In this document: in pieces, positions 1 to 13,665 of the stretch
Numbering within the stretch: the stretch's first letter is position 1
How the letters are laid out: every line of letters begins with the position of its first letter
Source: Beaufortia kweichowensis
Lineage: Eukaryota > Chordata > Actinopteri > Cypriniformes > Gastromyzontidae
Assembly (NCBI GenBank): GCA_019155185.1
Contig: CM032807.1
Location: 12,428,700 to 12,492,699 of the forward strand
Reading direction: 5' to 3'
DNA: 64,000 nucleotides
Program-made: the position numbers and the translations under genes
The notes under the pieces: generated by a model
The model's database searches: none
What the model was told of the DNA's origin: nothing
The model's input: the letters and a program-made list of their open reading frames with translations, nothing else

Positions 1-92
1 ATGGACACTTTGCTTGCATGATTATTGCACTGCAAAGAAATTTTCCTTTTAGAGCAAAACAAATAGCTGGTCAATGTTTATCAATTAATCTG

Positions 93-399
93 TTAACTGT
101 CACCATTCCACAGGTTATTTTCACTATTTACTCTTATATTACTATTATACTAATTATAACTTATTATTATATTTCAGAGTTGAATTTTATTCTAATCGTG
201 ACAAACTATATCTTGATGAAAAGGTCTAAAACTCAAGAATAAATATTTGACAAATTTTCATAACAATAAACATAAATGCAAAAAAAATGTTAATGTTAGT
301 ATTATTTTAAAAAAAAAAAAAATGAAAAAAATGTAGCTTGGATAGTGCATTTTCATGTGTAGGCTTAATATATGTGCAGTGACGGAGTTATCAGGTTAA
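93..399 (+). repeat. Dispersed repeat, family A copy 1 (TTAA-bracketed)
   Basis: This is one of four related copies in the window (also near 48.6, 60.0 and 62.6 kb). Shared blocks in order are TTAACTGTCACC, a CACAGGT-like block, TATTTCACTATT, GACAAACTATAT, GGTCTAAAACTCAAGAATAA, and TTTTCATGTGTAGGCT near the end. The copy runs from one TTAA (93-96) to another (396-399). No coding capacity is visible. The TTAA bracket would suit a piggyBac- or Kolobok-type non-autonomous element, but that class is inference. Confidence 0.5.
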
Positions 400-3300
400 A
401 TTGCACCTGCACTTGGTTTTGAAATCAAACAGGTTCAAAAGCCTTTTATTATGAAACATTTATAGAGTCGAGACAACAAGCTAACATTATTATCCAATAA
501 CATATAAATCATATTCAAAGGTTCTTTGTTATTATTTCTAATAGTGGAAAGTTATTGCTCACGGTTCGACCTAATCATATATCACGCATATTTACTGCCT
601 TGTTAGTGGCAGTCTTTGATAAGATTATTTGTGACAAATACAACTTCCATGATAGATGTGGTTTGCAAGCGTCAAATCTCTGTCATTATGTGAGAAATTC
701 GGATATTTTTCATGCTGCATTGTGTTTTTATCTTGACATGACTGAGATTGATTGCTATAGATTGGTTTATGCTGTTATTATTCTTCACTTCACAAATAAA
801 TCAGCCGCATCTCTAATATGCAATTCATCACAAGCTACACTTTTGTTCTCAAGTCTAAACATTGTGTCTATTGTTGTGTACTTCCTCATTCACTATTCAT
901 AGATGATATTTATGCATGGAAACAGTGTCTTTAGTCTTTTCCCTAAGTTATGGGTTTAGACTTTGAGTCAAATATAGTCAATATAGTCAAGACTATGAAT
1001 CAAATATGTATTCATACAGTTCAAACTTTCTCAGTCTGCAAAGCTTGAAAACTTTGTATTAGTACATCCTTTATTTGAAATGCATTCTGAAAATATAACG
1101 ACTCATCCTTCCTGTGATTGTTTCTGTATTGGACAGATCTAAAGAAGCTGCTTCTTGGGTTAATAGCATAGTTCTTTGCCTTTCGCAAGGTTACAGCTAT
1201 CCGGTCATTTGTATATTTAATTAGATCTTGTGTGAAGCAGCGAAAAACCAGTTGAGAATATGGATGATGCCTGCTCATGTAAAGCAGACAGATGCCAACA
1301 TCCCTCAGGGCAAGCCAGGGCTTTGATTGTTAGTATAGCCACAGATTAAGAAGGCTCAGAAGTTGGAATCATCTTTCCAGAAATGATTATTTACTCACAC
1401 ATATAAAAAAAGCGAAAGGCCAGGATATTCTTCAGAAAATGTCCCATAAGAGACTGTAGTGCAAATTGGGAAAAACATGATAATGACAGAATGTTTATTT
1501 TGGGGTGGACTATCACCTTAAGGGAAAAAGGAAGAAAAAAAGCACATTAGAAAACTGCAATATGCCAAATGCCAATAGCAGGTGTGTAATGTTACCCAGT
1601 CTGTAAAAACCAGTCTAAAGTCTAAAAATCTCATATAACAAGCATCAAAGTTTAATTTCACCTATTAATTTCACTATGATTTTAATCTTTGACATGACAT
1701 AACTCAGACAATATTAAAGATATAGATGTTAAATTCGCACAGAATATTCTTTACATTACATAGAATGATTTCATGTAGAAAACAGAAAATGACTTTAGCT
1801 GGGTTTTCACAGACTGGGTCACATATAATATAAAACCTGTCCCAGGCCCAGCACAGATCTCATCTTTCTCCTTATCATTAATTGTTGCCTAGACAGAAAC
1901 ACAAATCAAGTTCATCAAGGTGCTTATTATGCTGCCACAAATGAATTTCACAGAGAAAGGTCATCCATACAGTTAGCCACATTTTTCCTAATGGCTGATC
2001 GATTTACTGAACTGACATTGTTATAATCAGGTGTCTGTTTATATAGTAAACACAGAATCCCAATGGAATTGATGTGGATCTGTACGTTTGTTTTGTTAAT
2101 TGTCAAGAAAAATTGTTACAACATTGTTGGTGCTGGAACAACATTTCTGTCAACCAATCAGACTTCAGGATTAGGGTCAGTGTTAGATTTAGGAGCTTGT
2201 TTACCATTCTCATCAACCTATTGTTTCCCTTTGGTTTGGATTATATTTGGGTAATGATTAGGATTTAGATTACAATGTATTGTAGTGATTTTTACACTGG
2301 GCACCAATTAATAGTACGCCTCACACAGGACACTAGAGGTGTTAGTGAGACTTGATCCCACAGGCACACATTTTAAATTACTTAATAATGTCAACTTTGC
2401 AACGATATAAGTTACATTTCTGTTTTTGTCCTCAGTATCAGTTGTTTTTTTACTTAGGTTAAGTGAATGTTATAATTTTGACTTCTTTATTTATGTTTTT
2501 GTAATGCTAAATGATCTTCACTATGATAAACAGTAAAAATAATGTGTATTATTATAGTGGTCCTTAAGATAAAAGTTAAAACATAGTGTTCTGCAGAACA
2601 AAAAGCATCAGAAAGCATCAAATCTATCGCTTTTCAGACCTTGAAATTGAGTTGGAACTGTGTAAAAGCTGTGAAAATTGTCCATCAAGCACGTGAACAA
2701 AAAAGGGAAGAAAAGCCTATACAGAAGAAGCACTTTTCCCTCTACAGCTCTCTATCTAACGTCATATAAAAGTTCACCAAAAAAATACTAAATTATAGCA
2801 CTAGCAAATATGAAAATAAATACCCCAAAAACTAATTTTAAAAAATATTGCAAGCAGAAGAAGAGCAGAACTTGTCATGTAGTGTAAGGATTACTGTCTC
2901 TGAATGTAACTACATGAACTCTATTTTTTTATGTCAGCAGTGTGTCTGACAGCTCGCATTTCACCTTTATACCAAAGTGTCCTCAGCAGGGAAATGTTTT
3001 TAACATCCTTCATTGCATAGTGTTGATTTATTTCATGCCACCATCTGTCTCGCTGACTGCCGTGATGTGCCCCGAGATGAAACGCATGCTAATCAATACT
3101 GCGGCATCCTGCATCTACTTAAAAATCTCAATTACGTCGAATTGTAATCATAGCAGTATCAGTGTGATGACCCTGTCACACTGGAGGATGCTCGAGCGCT
3201 CGCAGGTTTAAACAGCAGCTGCGAGAAAGCGGTTTCATGCACGAGAAAATAAAATAAATTCACGTTTCGACACTCGGCACACACTTTTATTTAAAGGCAA

Positions 3301-6300
3301 TCTAAAGCATGCCACATTCAACTTGCGTGATTTGCCTGGGAATTAAAGCCATGACCTTATAGGACAATAGGAACATTTCATTATGCAAGCACAGCCGGAC
3401 AAATGTTTCAAATTCAGAAAAACATATTGCTGACCGCTGTTTATGATTAAACACGGAACATGGTTGAGACGTCTCAAATTGACACCGAGTAGCCATAAAT
3501 CGAGAACAGGTCGTGAAAGCCGTGCCACGCGGCCCTTTCCTGATAAACAGCCTCTGGAGCTCATCTTATTTTCTTCTACTTTAAATCAAAAGATTTATGA
3601 GATACAAATCTGAGGTGATTTATGACCACCCAGTCTCACCTTTATTCCTTTAGTGGATGATTCCTTTCTTCGCTTGTAGCCAATTGCACGAAAGTCGACC
3701 CGACAGCCGGATGTAATAAATAGCTTCAGCTGAGCAAAGGGACTGTCGGGATTGCGTTCTAAATATCTATTCAAGATGAGATTTTTAATGTGTGTAATAC
3801 AGATCAAAAGCTCTGGGTACCAGTTGAGATTTTTTGCCATGTGCCGTCAACCGTACTTTATGTTTGGATCACTAGAGGAGCAAATGTTCCATTTACTTCA
3901 GTAAATAAAACTTTGGACAGGAACCAGACAGTCAAACACCAGTGCCAAGTACTGATTTATATGCTTAATTAGTATATTGTCTCTGTTGTTCTTTCCAGGC
4001 ACTTGATTTGCATTGAAAGGGACTCGCTGTGTCGTTCGTTGAAATCAAGCCTCGGTTCTCTACTGGGAAAAACAGAGATGACCTTGCACGGGTGAGTAAT
4101 GCTTTAATTGTAGGCATTGCAATCAGTTTTTTGCAAACCACTTTAGACTTGCATACAATAATAAAAAGTAACTCAAAATCTTTTTGATATGATCATTGCT
4201 ATCGTATCCTAAAGTATATCCAGTTTATGTAATTTATGATGCTGATTCCTATTTATGAAGACGCACGGCCACGTCTCTTTTAAAAGTCCTCATTAGTACT
4301 TAAAGCTCTTCAAAAAAGCTCTTATATTAACTTACACATATAAAGTGACCTTGTCGACTGAAGGGTTGTTCTGAACTCAGATTTGATGGCGCCAGGAGAG
4401 CTATGACACATCAGGGATGGATCAGAGTAAGGGTTAACAAGTACTCCTAAGCATCCTCAAAGTGAGTTTGAAAAGCTGGTATAATTTAAATTCAAAGAGG
4501 ATAACTGATACAGGAGTGAATCAAGAGTGGTCTGGTAGATGTCTGATAGTAATAAGTCAGAAGTAACTACTTGTAGGCCCATACAGAATCAGCAAAATTC
4601 AGCAGAAAGTTCAGTCCTAATATGCATAATTACATATTTTGATGATAGCTATAAGACAGAGTACTTTCAGCTCCATTTAACACAATCTACTGTGTTTAAA
4701 TCCATTCTGTTAAAAATGTGGAAAAAGTAAAACCTGTTTGCTTGATCAAGAGCTGTGAGTGTTTAGAAAATTAGGTAAAAACAGCCAATACTTTTCCAGT
4801 TTGGTTTGGTTTTAATGTAATTGGCATCAAAAATGAATGTGAGTGCTTGACAGGACCAAATAAATATGTTTATATCAGGATTGTGTGACATACATTTATC
4901 ACCATCTCAGTTAGAAACATATAATTTCAGGTTACTTTACGTACTTATCTTTATCGTACGTATCTTTACGTGTGTTGAAAAACAATTGACATTTCCCATA
5001 AAATCCTGATGACATACTGAAAATTATGTCAGTGCACAATCATTAAATATGACCAATTTTTTATATATGTAAAATCAAAGCAGAACCACAACAACAAGGT
5101 TAAATTCTAGACCTCAGTTAAAGGCTTATAACAAATATAAGCTTTAGTGACTCGTCTGTGGATATTTAAACAACAGATTTTTTTAATAGTGTGAAGTGTA
5201 AAGCATTTGGTTTTCTTGAGATCTGACTTGGAAAAAAATGACTTGTATCCACATCTGGTACAAGTAATGGAAATGCAAAGTATAACTTTTACTTCGCACT
5301 CTTAAAAAAATGTTTGTAGCGAATTCTGAGCAGTGCTATAAATAAAAGTAATAAAAAGGGATGATTAATTGCAGGTTTGCAATTGAAACTGGAGGGTAAA
5401 GCCATGGCTGCAAATATGAGATATGACACTAATAAGGACAATGGCGGGCGCAAGGTTATCTTATTCATAATTAAATTTAATCTGTTTTTCTTTTATTATT
5501 GTTTTCATTCTGTCAATATCGCTCAGGCGGCTGGCTTAATAAGAGACGTGCAAATCTCCATTTACTTCCCTTGAGGCACGGCTTTGGTGTCATGTTATTT
5601 TGTCACCAACTCAGACCGTGCGCATTTATTTATTTATTTGTTTGTTTATTTATAGTCTCCCTCCATTTCTATTACATAATTACTTCCTTATCAACTCTGT
5701 TGGTTTAGCATTAAATAAATAATCCAAATGGCATGCATGGCATTAGTTTGTGTCACTTTAGCACATCTAGCCTGAACTTTTCCATTATTGAGCATGCTCA
5801 TCAGCATCGGTCGCCAGAAATTGCATTCTGGTCGTCCATTATTTTCATTTCTCCATTGAAGACATATATGAAATATATGAGCCTGGAAGGTCCACACTGC
5901 ATATGCATGTGTCATTTGAGTAGCTATAAAACTGACCAGAGAGTTTGTAACCTGAGGTGTGTGGGTAATGACTATGTATTGATGTTTGCGTAAAATAGAC
6001 CATATAAATGATGTATTTGACTGTTAATGAAATTAGTTTTAGGTGTATACTGCAGCAAGGTTCCCCTAATCCTTTGTTTTTTATACGGGAACATTTTTTA
6101 CACTATGTCTCTTGTTACAAAATAACACAGCTGGACATAAGCTGTTTGATAATGATCTGAAGAGCTAAAAAATGTGGGACAAAAAAGTGGCTTTTTATCT
6201 TGTCAGCTGTCATCTCCAAAAGACGGATGTAATTTTAACCCCGGTTGGTATCTAATGCACACTTGCACATTAAAAGTAATGTGATGGATAAGGTGATAAT

Positions 6301-6435
6301 GACTCACCTTTTGCCCGCTGACATTTGTCCGGGTGCTGCACTGTCTACTGGCTTTTACATCTGTGCTGTGAGCTGTAGACAGTCAAATGGGCGAGCGACT
6401 GTAATATATGGACAGAAAATTTGCCGGCGATCTCC
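400..6435. other. Intergenic stretch, no recognised gene
   Basis: No exon set or known protein could be recognised on either strand. The sequence is AT-rich with short unrelated open frames. A TTTA/TTTG run lies at about 5622-5653. One minus-strand frame at 3640-3840 ends in a good splice donor and is listed separately. Confidence 0.5.
3640..3840 (-). other. Possible orphan exon (67 codons with a good donor)
   Basis: On the minus strand an ATG at 3840 opens a 67-codon frame that ends exactly at AAAG|GTGAGA, a good 5' splice site. The encoded peptide is of mixed composition, with a basic C-terminal part (YKRRKESSTKG). I do not recognise it, and I found no convincing partner exon downstream on the minus strand. 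It could equally be a conserved regulatory block or chance. Confidence 0.15.
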
Positions 6436-6443
6436 AAGGGCCC

Positions 6444-7019
6444 CAGGGATGGACTGGGACCAAAAATCGGCCCTGGCATTTTGGCCCAGACCGGCCCACC
6501 ACCACATAAGATCACAAATACCACCCGTCCTTGCGCTCCCCTGCCCTGTTTATGTATACCAACTCCTACTCTTTAAAACTACTAATGCCATGTAATGTGT
6601 AACTTCAGCATCTGCCTGAAGAGCTTGTTTTTTTTGTCACACAGCTTTTCTGCACCTCCTTTACGTTTCTTCTCCATGATCACACTGAAACTGCGTGCAG
6701 CCAGAAATCCCATAGATGTTGCTGTTCAAAGATTGGGCCAGTCCAGTGTCAATCAAGAAAACAACCAATGGGCCACTGAGCTACGTGTTTCATGGGGCGC
6801 GTCTGTCAGAAGGAAGTGATATTTTTGACTAAAATGTTTTGGGCCAGCAGCCAAGTGTCAATTGAAAAAACATTGGGCCGGCGATCTAGACCTACCACTT
6901 TTATGGGCCTGTTCATGGGCCGAGAGAATTTTTTTTTGCGGTCGGCGACCGTCGGACCAAAAAAGCATGTCGGCCCACCGGGAAAGTGCCCGGTATGCCA
7001 GATGGCCAGTCCGCCCGTG
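6444..7019. mobile_element. Non-autonomous hAT-type DNA transposon with 8-bp TSD
   Basis: The element starts CAGGGATGGACTGG and ends with the complement of CACGGGCGGACTGG, giving about 14-bp imperfect terminal inverted repeats of form CAsGGryGGACTGG. It is flanked on both sides by the identical 8-bp AAGGGCCC (6436-6443 and 7020-7027). An 8-bp duplication and CA-G termini are hallmarks of the hAT superfamily. At 576 bp, with no long frame resembling a transposase, it must have been moved in trans. The body is GC-rich compared with its surroundings (repeated GGCCC/GGGCC words). The intact target duplication suggests the insertion is not very old. Confidence 0.8.
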
Positions 7020-8627
7020 AAGGGCCCTGTAACTCGCTACTACAGTATCTCTGCTTCAACAGTTCTGGAGCAGAAATGTACATTCAAGAGCATATTTGAG
7101 CAAATGAAACCATATCGAACAATAACATTGTGCAATTACAAGTTGTTTCACTTAATAAATGGATATAAAATACTTATTGTTCATTAGTACTGGTCAATAC
7201 TATTGTAGGCTAACTACACAATAACATTTGTCAGGCATTGAGCAACTGTGACAAGTTGCTTGAACGTGTGATTAGAGTAGAGACTGTGACATTAGAAGAG
7301 CAAATGCTTGATGGAAAATCCATTGCTTTAGGAAGGTAATGAGGTGCCGGTATGGTGAAGGCAGAAGTGCACAGTGTACACAGTCAGCATGCTGGAACAG
7401 TGCCCTGAGCGCACAGGTTCCTGTCCCTTTGATCTTTTACTTGATCGTGACACTTTGTAAAATAAAAAAAGCCAACAGGGCCAGACATAACTGGCACGAT
7501 ACAGAGTAATGCAAACATTTTCATCATTACATTGACATACAAACACATAATCCACAATGCTTTGTATCTCTGCACAATAGTTTGTGGAGAAACGAAAAAT
7601 ATATCATTTCTGATTATTATTTTTTAACATTCATGATACATAAGCTAAAACATTGCAGAGTTCTTGAGAGAATTGTTTTGCAGCTTGACTTTACAACTGA
7701 AAACTTCAAAAAACTTCAAAAGCATATTATGAATTAAAAAGTGTAGTATAAGCAATTTGGCATTTTACTTTTATTATTCAAATTAATTCATGTCTAGAGG
7801 TTAAGATTTAATTTTAGAGGATTTTTTAGAGGAGTGCAAAGACTGAGCAACACCTAATGACTTAAAAGATAGAAAGTGTGTCTGAGCCGAACACTTGTGA
7901 CCATAGATAAAAGACTGATAAAAATATGTTTTTAAATATACTCATGCATAAACAATTATGAAAGCAAAGACAAACTATGGAGATCACCTATAGTAAACGA
8001 TTCTTCATCGGTCAGATTATGATAAGCAGATATGTCTTCCATTGACACCGGCTGCCTATCTCTGTCATCACTCACTAAGCGAATTCCAACCACCTGTCAC
8101 CAATCAAACCGCCTCAAATTCTGATAGCCTGAATCCTCGCACCCCCTGTGTCCCTTTAACACAGGCTCAATTCTTCACTCTGTCACCCAGACCAATCACC
8201 TAAATCTGGACTTAATTACATCCTAATAGAGCTATTTCTCACATTACGACAGAGAACATCTCTCTGGGGGAAATCTTGATTAAGACAGGAAAGTTACTGC
8301 TTATAGTGGAAAGCTGTAAAAGCCAGTTGCTTTACACAGTGTCTTTATTTGCTGTTAACTCTGTGTCCGAATTATTAACAGTAATAATATTATGTGTAAA
8401 GTAAAGCATGTTTTTAAGTGGTTAAGCACAAACTAAATTACATTAAGTAACTATTGTTTTAAAACGTTATTGATAATAAACACAAACAGATAAAGAAATA
8501 CAAAATTACTCAAAAAACAAACAAAAACAATTTTCATTTTAAAACAACTTTGATAACACAAATATGTTACATGATTTTGAATTGATTTTACACTTTAAAT
8601 GTTTCTATGTAGTTCTACTGTATGTTG

Positions 8628-8745
8628 AGCTTTATGGTTCTGTAAAGAACCTTTGCAGAACCTTTTGGTTGCACAAATGAAATGGTTATTTTGAGAACCA
8701 TTGATCAAAATGTTTTTAAGAAAAGAAATATAGTTCTTTTATATC
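8628..8745. repeat. AGAACC-type MITE fragment
   Basis: Alternating GGTTCT and AGAACC words in both orientations (TGGTTCTGTAAAGAACC, GCAGAACCTTTTGG, TTGAGAACCATTG) match the vocabulary of the longer copy at 58583-58805. Ends are not defined here. Confidence 0.45.
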
Positions 8746-11285
8746 ACAGCTGCAAAAAAAAATTGTGATAGATTTGATAGAAAAAGGTGCAATATAGCAC
8801 TTAAAGTGGCGCTACAGAACATGGCACAAGTGGTTTCCCTATGAAAGACACTTAGTGTTATTTAGCATCATTTTTACAGTGTACAGTATTTGATTGAATT
8901 AGGTTAAATCCCAAATGCAAGATATGCTGGAGCGGATGCTGATGGGTTTTCAGAGCAATATGTATCTTTATTATAGCTCTTACATAATACCTGTGGGCTT
9001 TAAGGCTTTGATATCTCCTTTTACAGTAGAAAACCAGCAACTTTTAACAGTCACATTTTCATGTTTCTTCAGACACATCAACTGAAAACTACATTTTATC
9101 TGTACCAACCTGTAAAAGATTACAAAGACTTTAAAAGAAACTGTCCTTGAAAATGGGATAAGCATACATGGAGACAAAGTATAGTGGCTTTTGATGAAAG
9201 AAGATAATTACTTTAAATGCAGTTGTAAAAGTCATGACACATGCAATCAGGGAATTGATGGGTCGATATAAATCATCCGAGAATTCTCATTAATTTTCTC
9301 TTTAAGTGTCTTTATACTTTCTCTTTGATGAGGATAATTTAAAGTCATGCTGGAACATGTAAAATCAATGCCACAGAGAGACAATTGAAACAAGAAGCAA
9401 TCAGCTACTATCTGCAGAGTACCTGAAAATCTTTGAAGCATTCAGCCTGTTTATTAAAGATTAAACTAATCTTGTCTTCATTCTGTGGGTTGTTATAGTG
9501 TTGTTCTGGTCTTACACAACATATCTTTGTTAGTAACTGGTGATAGTAGTAGTTGACTGAACATTACAAATCACTTAAAGGTTTGTTTCATGGTCAGTAT
9601 CGGATTGCAATAATGATGCTGTCATTTGGTTGCACTTCATGTGGTTTATGTACTTGACTAGCTGAAGATAACAACTTTGTCCCCATTGTACATGTTTATT
9701 TTTTTTACATTTTGGGGAAATTTGATAGAGATCCAAAAAGATGATGTAATATGAGATGTAGATACACAAATGATGATAGCTTAGGTAATATGTTTCTGGG
9801 AGATAGTGAATGTTTTAATTTGGTTGAATATTGGTTCATATTAATCTTGGCTAGTTTAGACACAACTGACAAAAAGATCTTCTTATGATATTAAAAATCT
9901 TTTATTCTGAAGGTGCATATTTCAGTGTTTAAAATGAATCTTGTACTCAAACAACTAATTTATTTAATTAGAAAACTAAAATTTTATTTAAAAAATGAAA
10001 TTAATTACTTTTGAGACCTTAAAAAGCTGGATGATAAAATGCCAAGAATATGATTTTGAAATTCTAGATAAAGGGTCAAACATAACATAGTGTTTTTTTA
10101 TTATTTATTTTAGATGATTTTAGTCACAACATAATTCCCACAGTTACAATTGTGTTATTTTATGGTTTTGATGAGTTTAGTACTATTCTAAAATGTGGGG
10201 AAAAAAACATAAAAAAAGTGTTTCCAAACTTCTGACTGGAGATAACTAAAGGCATCAATTTGAGAAACATCTGAAAAACATCATCTATTTAATCGGATTA
10301 CGTATCTACAATAGAAAAAACAGCTTAAATATGAACGAGACCTAAAATAGCATCATATCACACATTTTTTTTGATATAACAGCATGTAAAGTATTTATGT
10401 GTATAAGTGTCACCAGGCTTCAATCATTGCTCAAAAACAAAATTGCCTCGTTTTTCCATTTGCATAAGTGATACCTCTCTATCAGGACCGGCTGCAGATG
10501 GCAATGGTCTTATGTTCACGAGTAACGGCCTGCCTACCCCATTAATCTCAGGCTTCATTGTCTGGCAATAAAAAGGTGTGTCTGAACATAAAAGATCTCT
10601 CCTATCCATCAGTCTTAGTGGCACTCAATAAATGGCCACAGATTCGAACAATGTACGACCTCATGATAAAACCTTGTTTGTAGTCTATCTTTCCAATTGG
10701 CATGTCCAGATAACCATCTTAAGCTTTTTAAATGTGCAGGCCTAGCAAGGTTACCACAATTCTCAAAACGCATTAAGATGGTGGCAAATTTCAAACTTAT
10801 CCCCAGTGACATATTTGTCTGATGTTAAGAAAGGATTCAGAGGAAATGTTGATCCCGCATGCCGCAAGATATACAAAGAAAATCAATAAAACCCTAAATG
10901 AGATCTACTGCGTTATATAACACTTTGAAAGGCAGCAATGTTACAGATTGGCTGGGGTAGTCGGTTGGTGAGGATTGATTGCATTGACACGCTCATAAAC
11001 CAATGAATGATGGAAACCTGTTTTGTCCATCAAATTTTGAGCATCAGTTATCAACCAACAACCTTATAATTCTGAAGAAATGGAGAAAGCCACATGTTTT
11101 CAGAAATAATACAACAATTATTACAAAAATGCTTGCAAAATATTTTGTACTTTCGTAGTGCATGATTAAGATGGAATTGTAATGCATTTGTCAGCATTCA
11201 GTTTAATAAACAGAGGACCAGCAATCAGCTTAATGTCCTCAAGGGTGTCCAAAGCCTTCAGTTTAAACCTTTAGCCGATCAATCT

Positions 11286-11335
11286 CTTAAAGTGACGGCT
11301 CACCCAAATCATCCGTCATCATCAAAAGATTATAC
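11286..11335 (+). repeat. Partial copy of the GTTCACCC dispersed element
   Basis: The block TTAAAGTGACGGCTCACCCA followed by CATCCGTCATCATC resembles the start of the fish element beginning AAAGGGATAGTTCACCCAAA. It is short and divergent. Confidence 0.35.
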
Positions 11336-13321
11336 TCGGAGTCAGACACATTTCCACAATAACAAAACAGGTGAGGTTGACTTCTCACTGTATGTTAAAG
11401 TCAATAACACTTTATTCATTTTCCTTAAAATTAGTTTAAATATAAAACATCAATATGCAAGTTTTTATTATCCTTTATTGCTTAATCTTGTTACTTCTTT
11501 TGAGAATTTTGAAATGCATTGTTTGGTAACAGCAAACCATAAATTCTCATTATAAACGTAATTCTGTGTACAGTATGTACACATTTTTTAAATGCTGTGA
11601 AAAGTCTAGTAATTCTTTTATTGAAACAAGAAAAAGAAAAGAAAAAAAAGAAAAAAAGATAGATATAACAGATAGATCTCACAAACTATATGCAGAAATG
11701 CTCTGTGTACATTCTGGACTGAAAATCAATATAGTGATTGTGTGTGTGTACACATTTCACCTGAAGTTTATAGTCTGTTGAAAGGGTACCCGGTTAATGT
11801 TAATGTACTGCACACCACCGTGTTCTCCTGTATAATAGCTAAATGATCGATATGGCCACTTTTAAAGATTTACTTTATTTCATCTAAATTAAATATTTAG
11901 AATATACAGTCTGTAAAAGTCAGGTCTGTAGCTAAACCGTTTCTCTTCATTCATCATTTGCCTTTGAAGGCACACCGGAAAGCACCCTTATCTTGCAGCT
12001 CTAAAAACGCTTTTAAATTACATAAAGTGAAAATGAAAAATCAAACACGGCTCTCTAGTTCAGAGGAATTTTGAAAAAGGTTAACGTCCTCTCTTGATCT
12101 TTCCAATTTCATTAAATGTGATATGGGCATAGAGGACAGTTGCTAATAGACTGGGAACAGATCCCCAACATCAGCTAGTTCAGCAGCCAAGTGCAGTAAT
12201 GTGAGATACACATATAGACAGCATTGTGCTGTACTGAGTTCTTCACAGAGCAGGTGCAGTCTGATAAAAGCTGATGAGACTCTGAGCGGACCACACATTT
12301 CAAGGTTAACAAGGTGACATTCAGGACTTTTATTTCATTACATATCTACACGGTGCAGAAAACTGTAGGAAAACTGGCTGTTTTTGGGAGATCACACTGC
12401 TGTGACAGAGCTATCCAATACTGAAATGTACAGTGGACGTTTGTAAGCTGTACATTGCATTCAGGTTTTGAGAATCCTCATGGCCAGTTGGATTGCAATA
12501 GCTATTTGGTCCATTGAGAGGACACCATGACGATACGGTGTTCAGGCAGAGCAGCTGCTCAGGAGGGTTTCTCTTCTGTAATGAATTCAATTGCTGAACT
12601 GTTGCCATGGCATTTTAACCCTTCGTCTTGGATCTCTTGAATCTCAGCGTGAATGCACTCCAGTAAAGGAACTGTATTGTCAGAGATATGATTAAGACAT
12701 AATGATGTAATTGGAAAAATACGAGTGAAGCTGTGTTTATTTCCAGTGTTTTTACTAATTTCTCATTGGATGCTCAACACATGCTACATGATTAAGGTTG
12801 CTATTAATGTGCTGTAGTTGTTAGTTATGGTAAATTGCAGTTTTAACATTTTCTCATTTGTTTTTTCCAAGAATACCTCATGAGAAATAGACATAAATGA
12901 GACAACTGTTGACATACAGTAACAGTATTCTAGAAAATGAATGTAGAATACATAGTTTGCAGCTAAAGTATTGATGAAAATATTGAAATCTATGGGGTTC
13001 TGACAACAGTAACATTGTTCAGTAGCAGCGGTCCGGTGTCCGTTTCTTTTCCATGGAATGTGCTTCCCGTGTATATGTAAAAAGATATATTACAGTAGTT
13101 ATTCAGCTGAGCTAACCTATTGACCGATCCTAGATATTAAATATACCCCCACCATAAAATGTTTCTAATCTCAGGAAAAGGTTTTACAGCTAGCCGATGG
13201 CAACTAGTTGCCCTTGAGCAGACGACTTGACAGAAGGAAAGTGCTCCGGAGAGCCCGTATTTTACTGGTTCTTCCATGTTACAAATGTTGAACACCATCT
13301 CCCTCCATCTCTGTTGGTTAA

Positions 13322-13662
13322 TGCCTGGCTCACACTACAGGATTTTTAAAATGACAAAATTCCGTCTCCTTGTAGACTTTTCTTATTGGCTATTGTGAAT
13401 GTACTGTCGTAATCATAGCCGTCATCATCCCGATTTAAAATCCTAAATATCAAACATGTTTGATATTAATCAGGGCGGCCCCAGATTTTGTGCGAGCAGA
13501 TCGGGAGGTGCAAGATTCGATCTGTGAACGCCTCACATTACGAGATAATCTGCGCCGAACATCGGGACCGATCGAGGTGCTCGACAAGATTTCTGCTCCG
13601 ATTCTCGGGAGAGGAAAATCGGGGCTAAATCGGGCTAAAAATCCTGTAGTGTGAGCCATGCA
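13322..13662. mobile_element. PIF/Harbinger-type MITE with TAA target duplication
   Basis: The element is 341 bp. Its 5' end TGCCTGGCTCACACTACAGG and the reverse complement of its 3' end TGCATGGCTCACACTACAGG form a terminal inverted repeat of about 27 bp that differs at one base. It is flanked by TAA on both sides (13319-13321 and 13663-13665), the 3-bp TWA duplication typical of PIF/Harbinger elements. It encodes no transposase. The interior has a 22-bp perfect palindrome at 13446-13467 and is CpG-rich in its right half (many CGATC, TCGGG words), unlike the flanks. Confidence 0.8.
13446..13467. repeat. 22-bp perfect palindrome inside the Harbinger MITE
   Basis: AATATCAAACA is followed immediately by its exact reverse complement, with no loop. 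It lies in the left half of the MITE. Confidence 0.8.
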
Positions 13663-13665
13663 TAA

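Larger units (their letters stand above)
7028..13318. other. Intergenic stretch, no recognised gene
   Basis: No gene was recognised. Two blocks (8050-8290 and 10430-10830) are of higher complexity and less AT-rich than the rest. The first contains homeodomain-type TAATTA cores. They could be conserved non-coding elements, but this cannot be shown from one genome. A degenerate AGAACC-type repeat lies at 8628-8745 and a partial copy of the GTTCACCC element at about 11286-11330. Confidence 0.4.

Noticed and set aside
555..902. 115-codon plus-strand frame with hydrophobic segments
   Set aside because: No homology recognised, no splice context, AT-rich codons and no neighbouring exons. Its length is within chance expectation for 64 kb of AT-rich DNA.
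6245..7187. Open frames of 116-131 codons at 6245-6595 and 6792-7187
   Set aside because: They coincide with the GC-rich hAT element, whose low stop-codon density explains them; no transposase motif is present.
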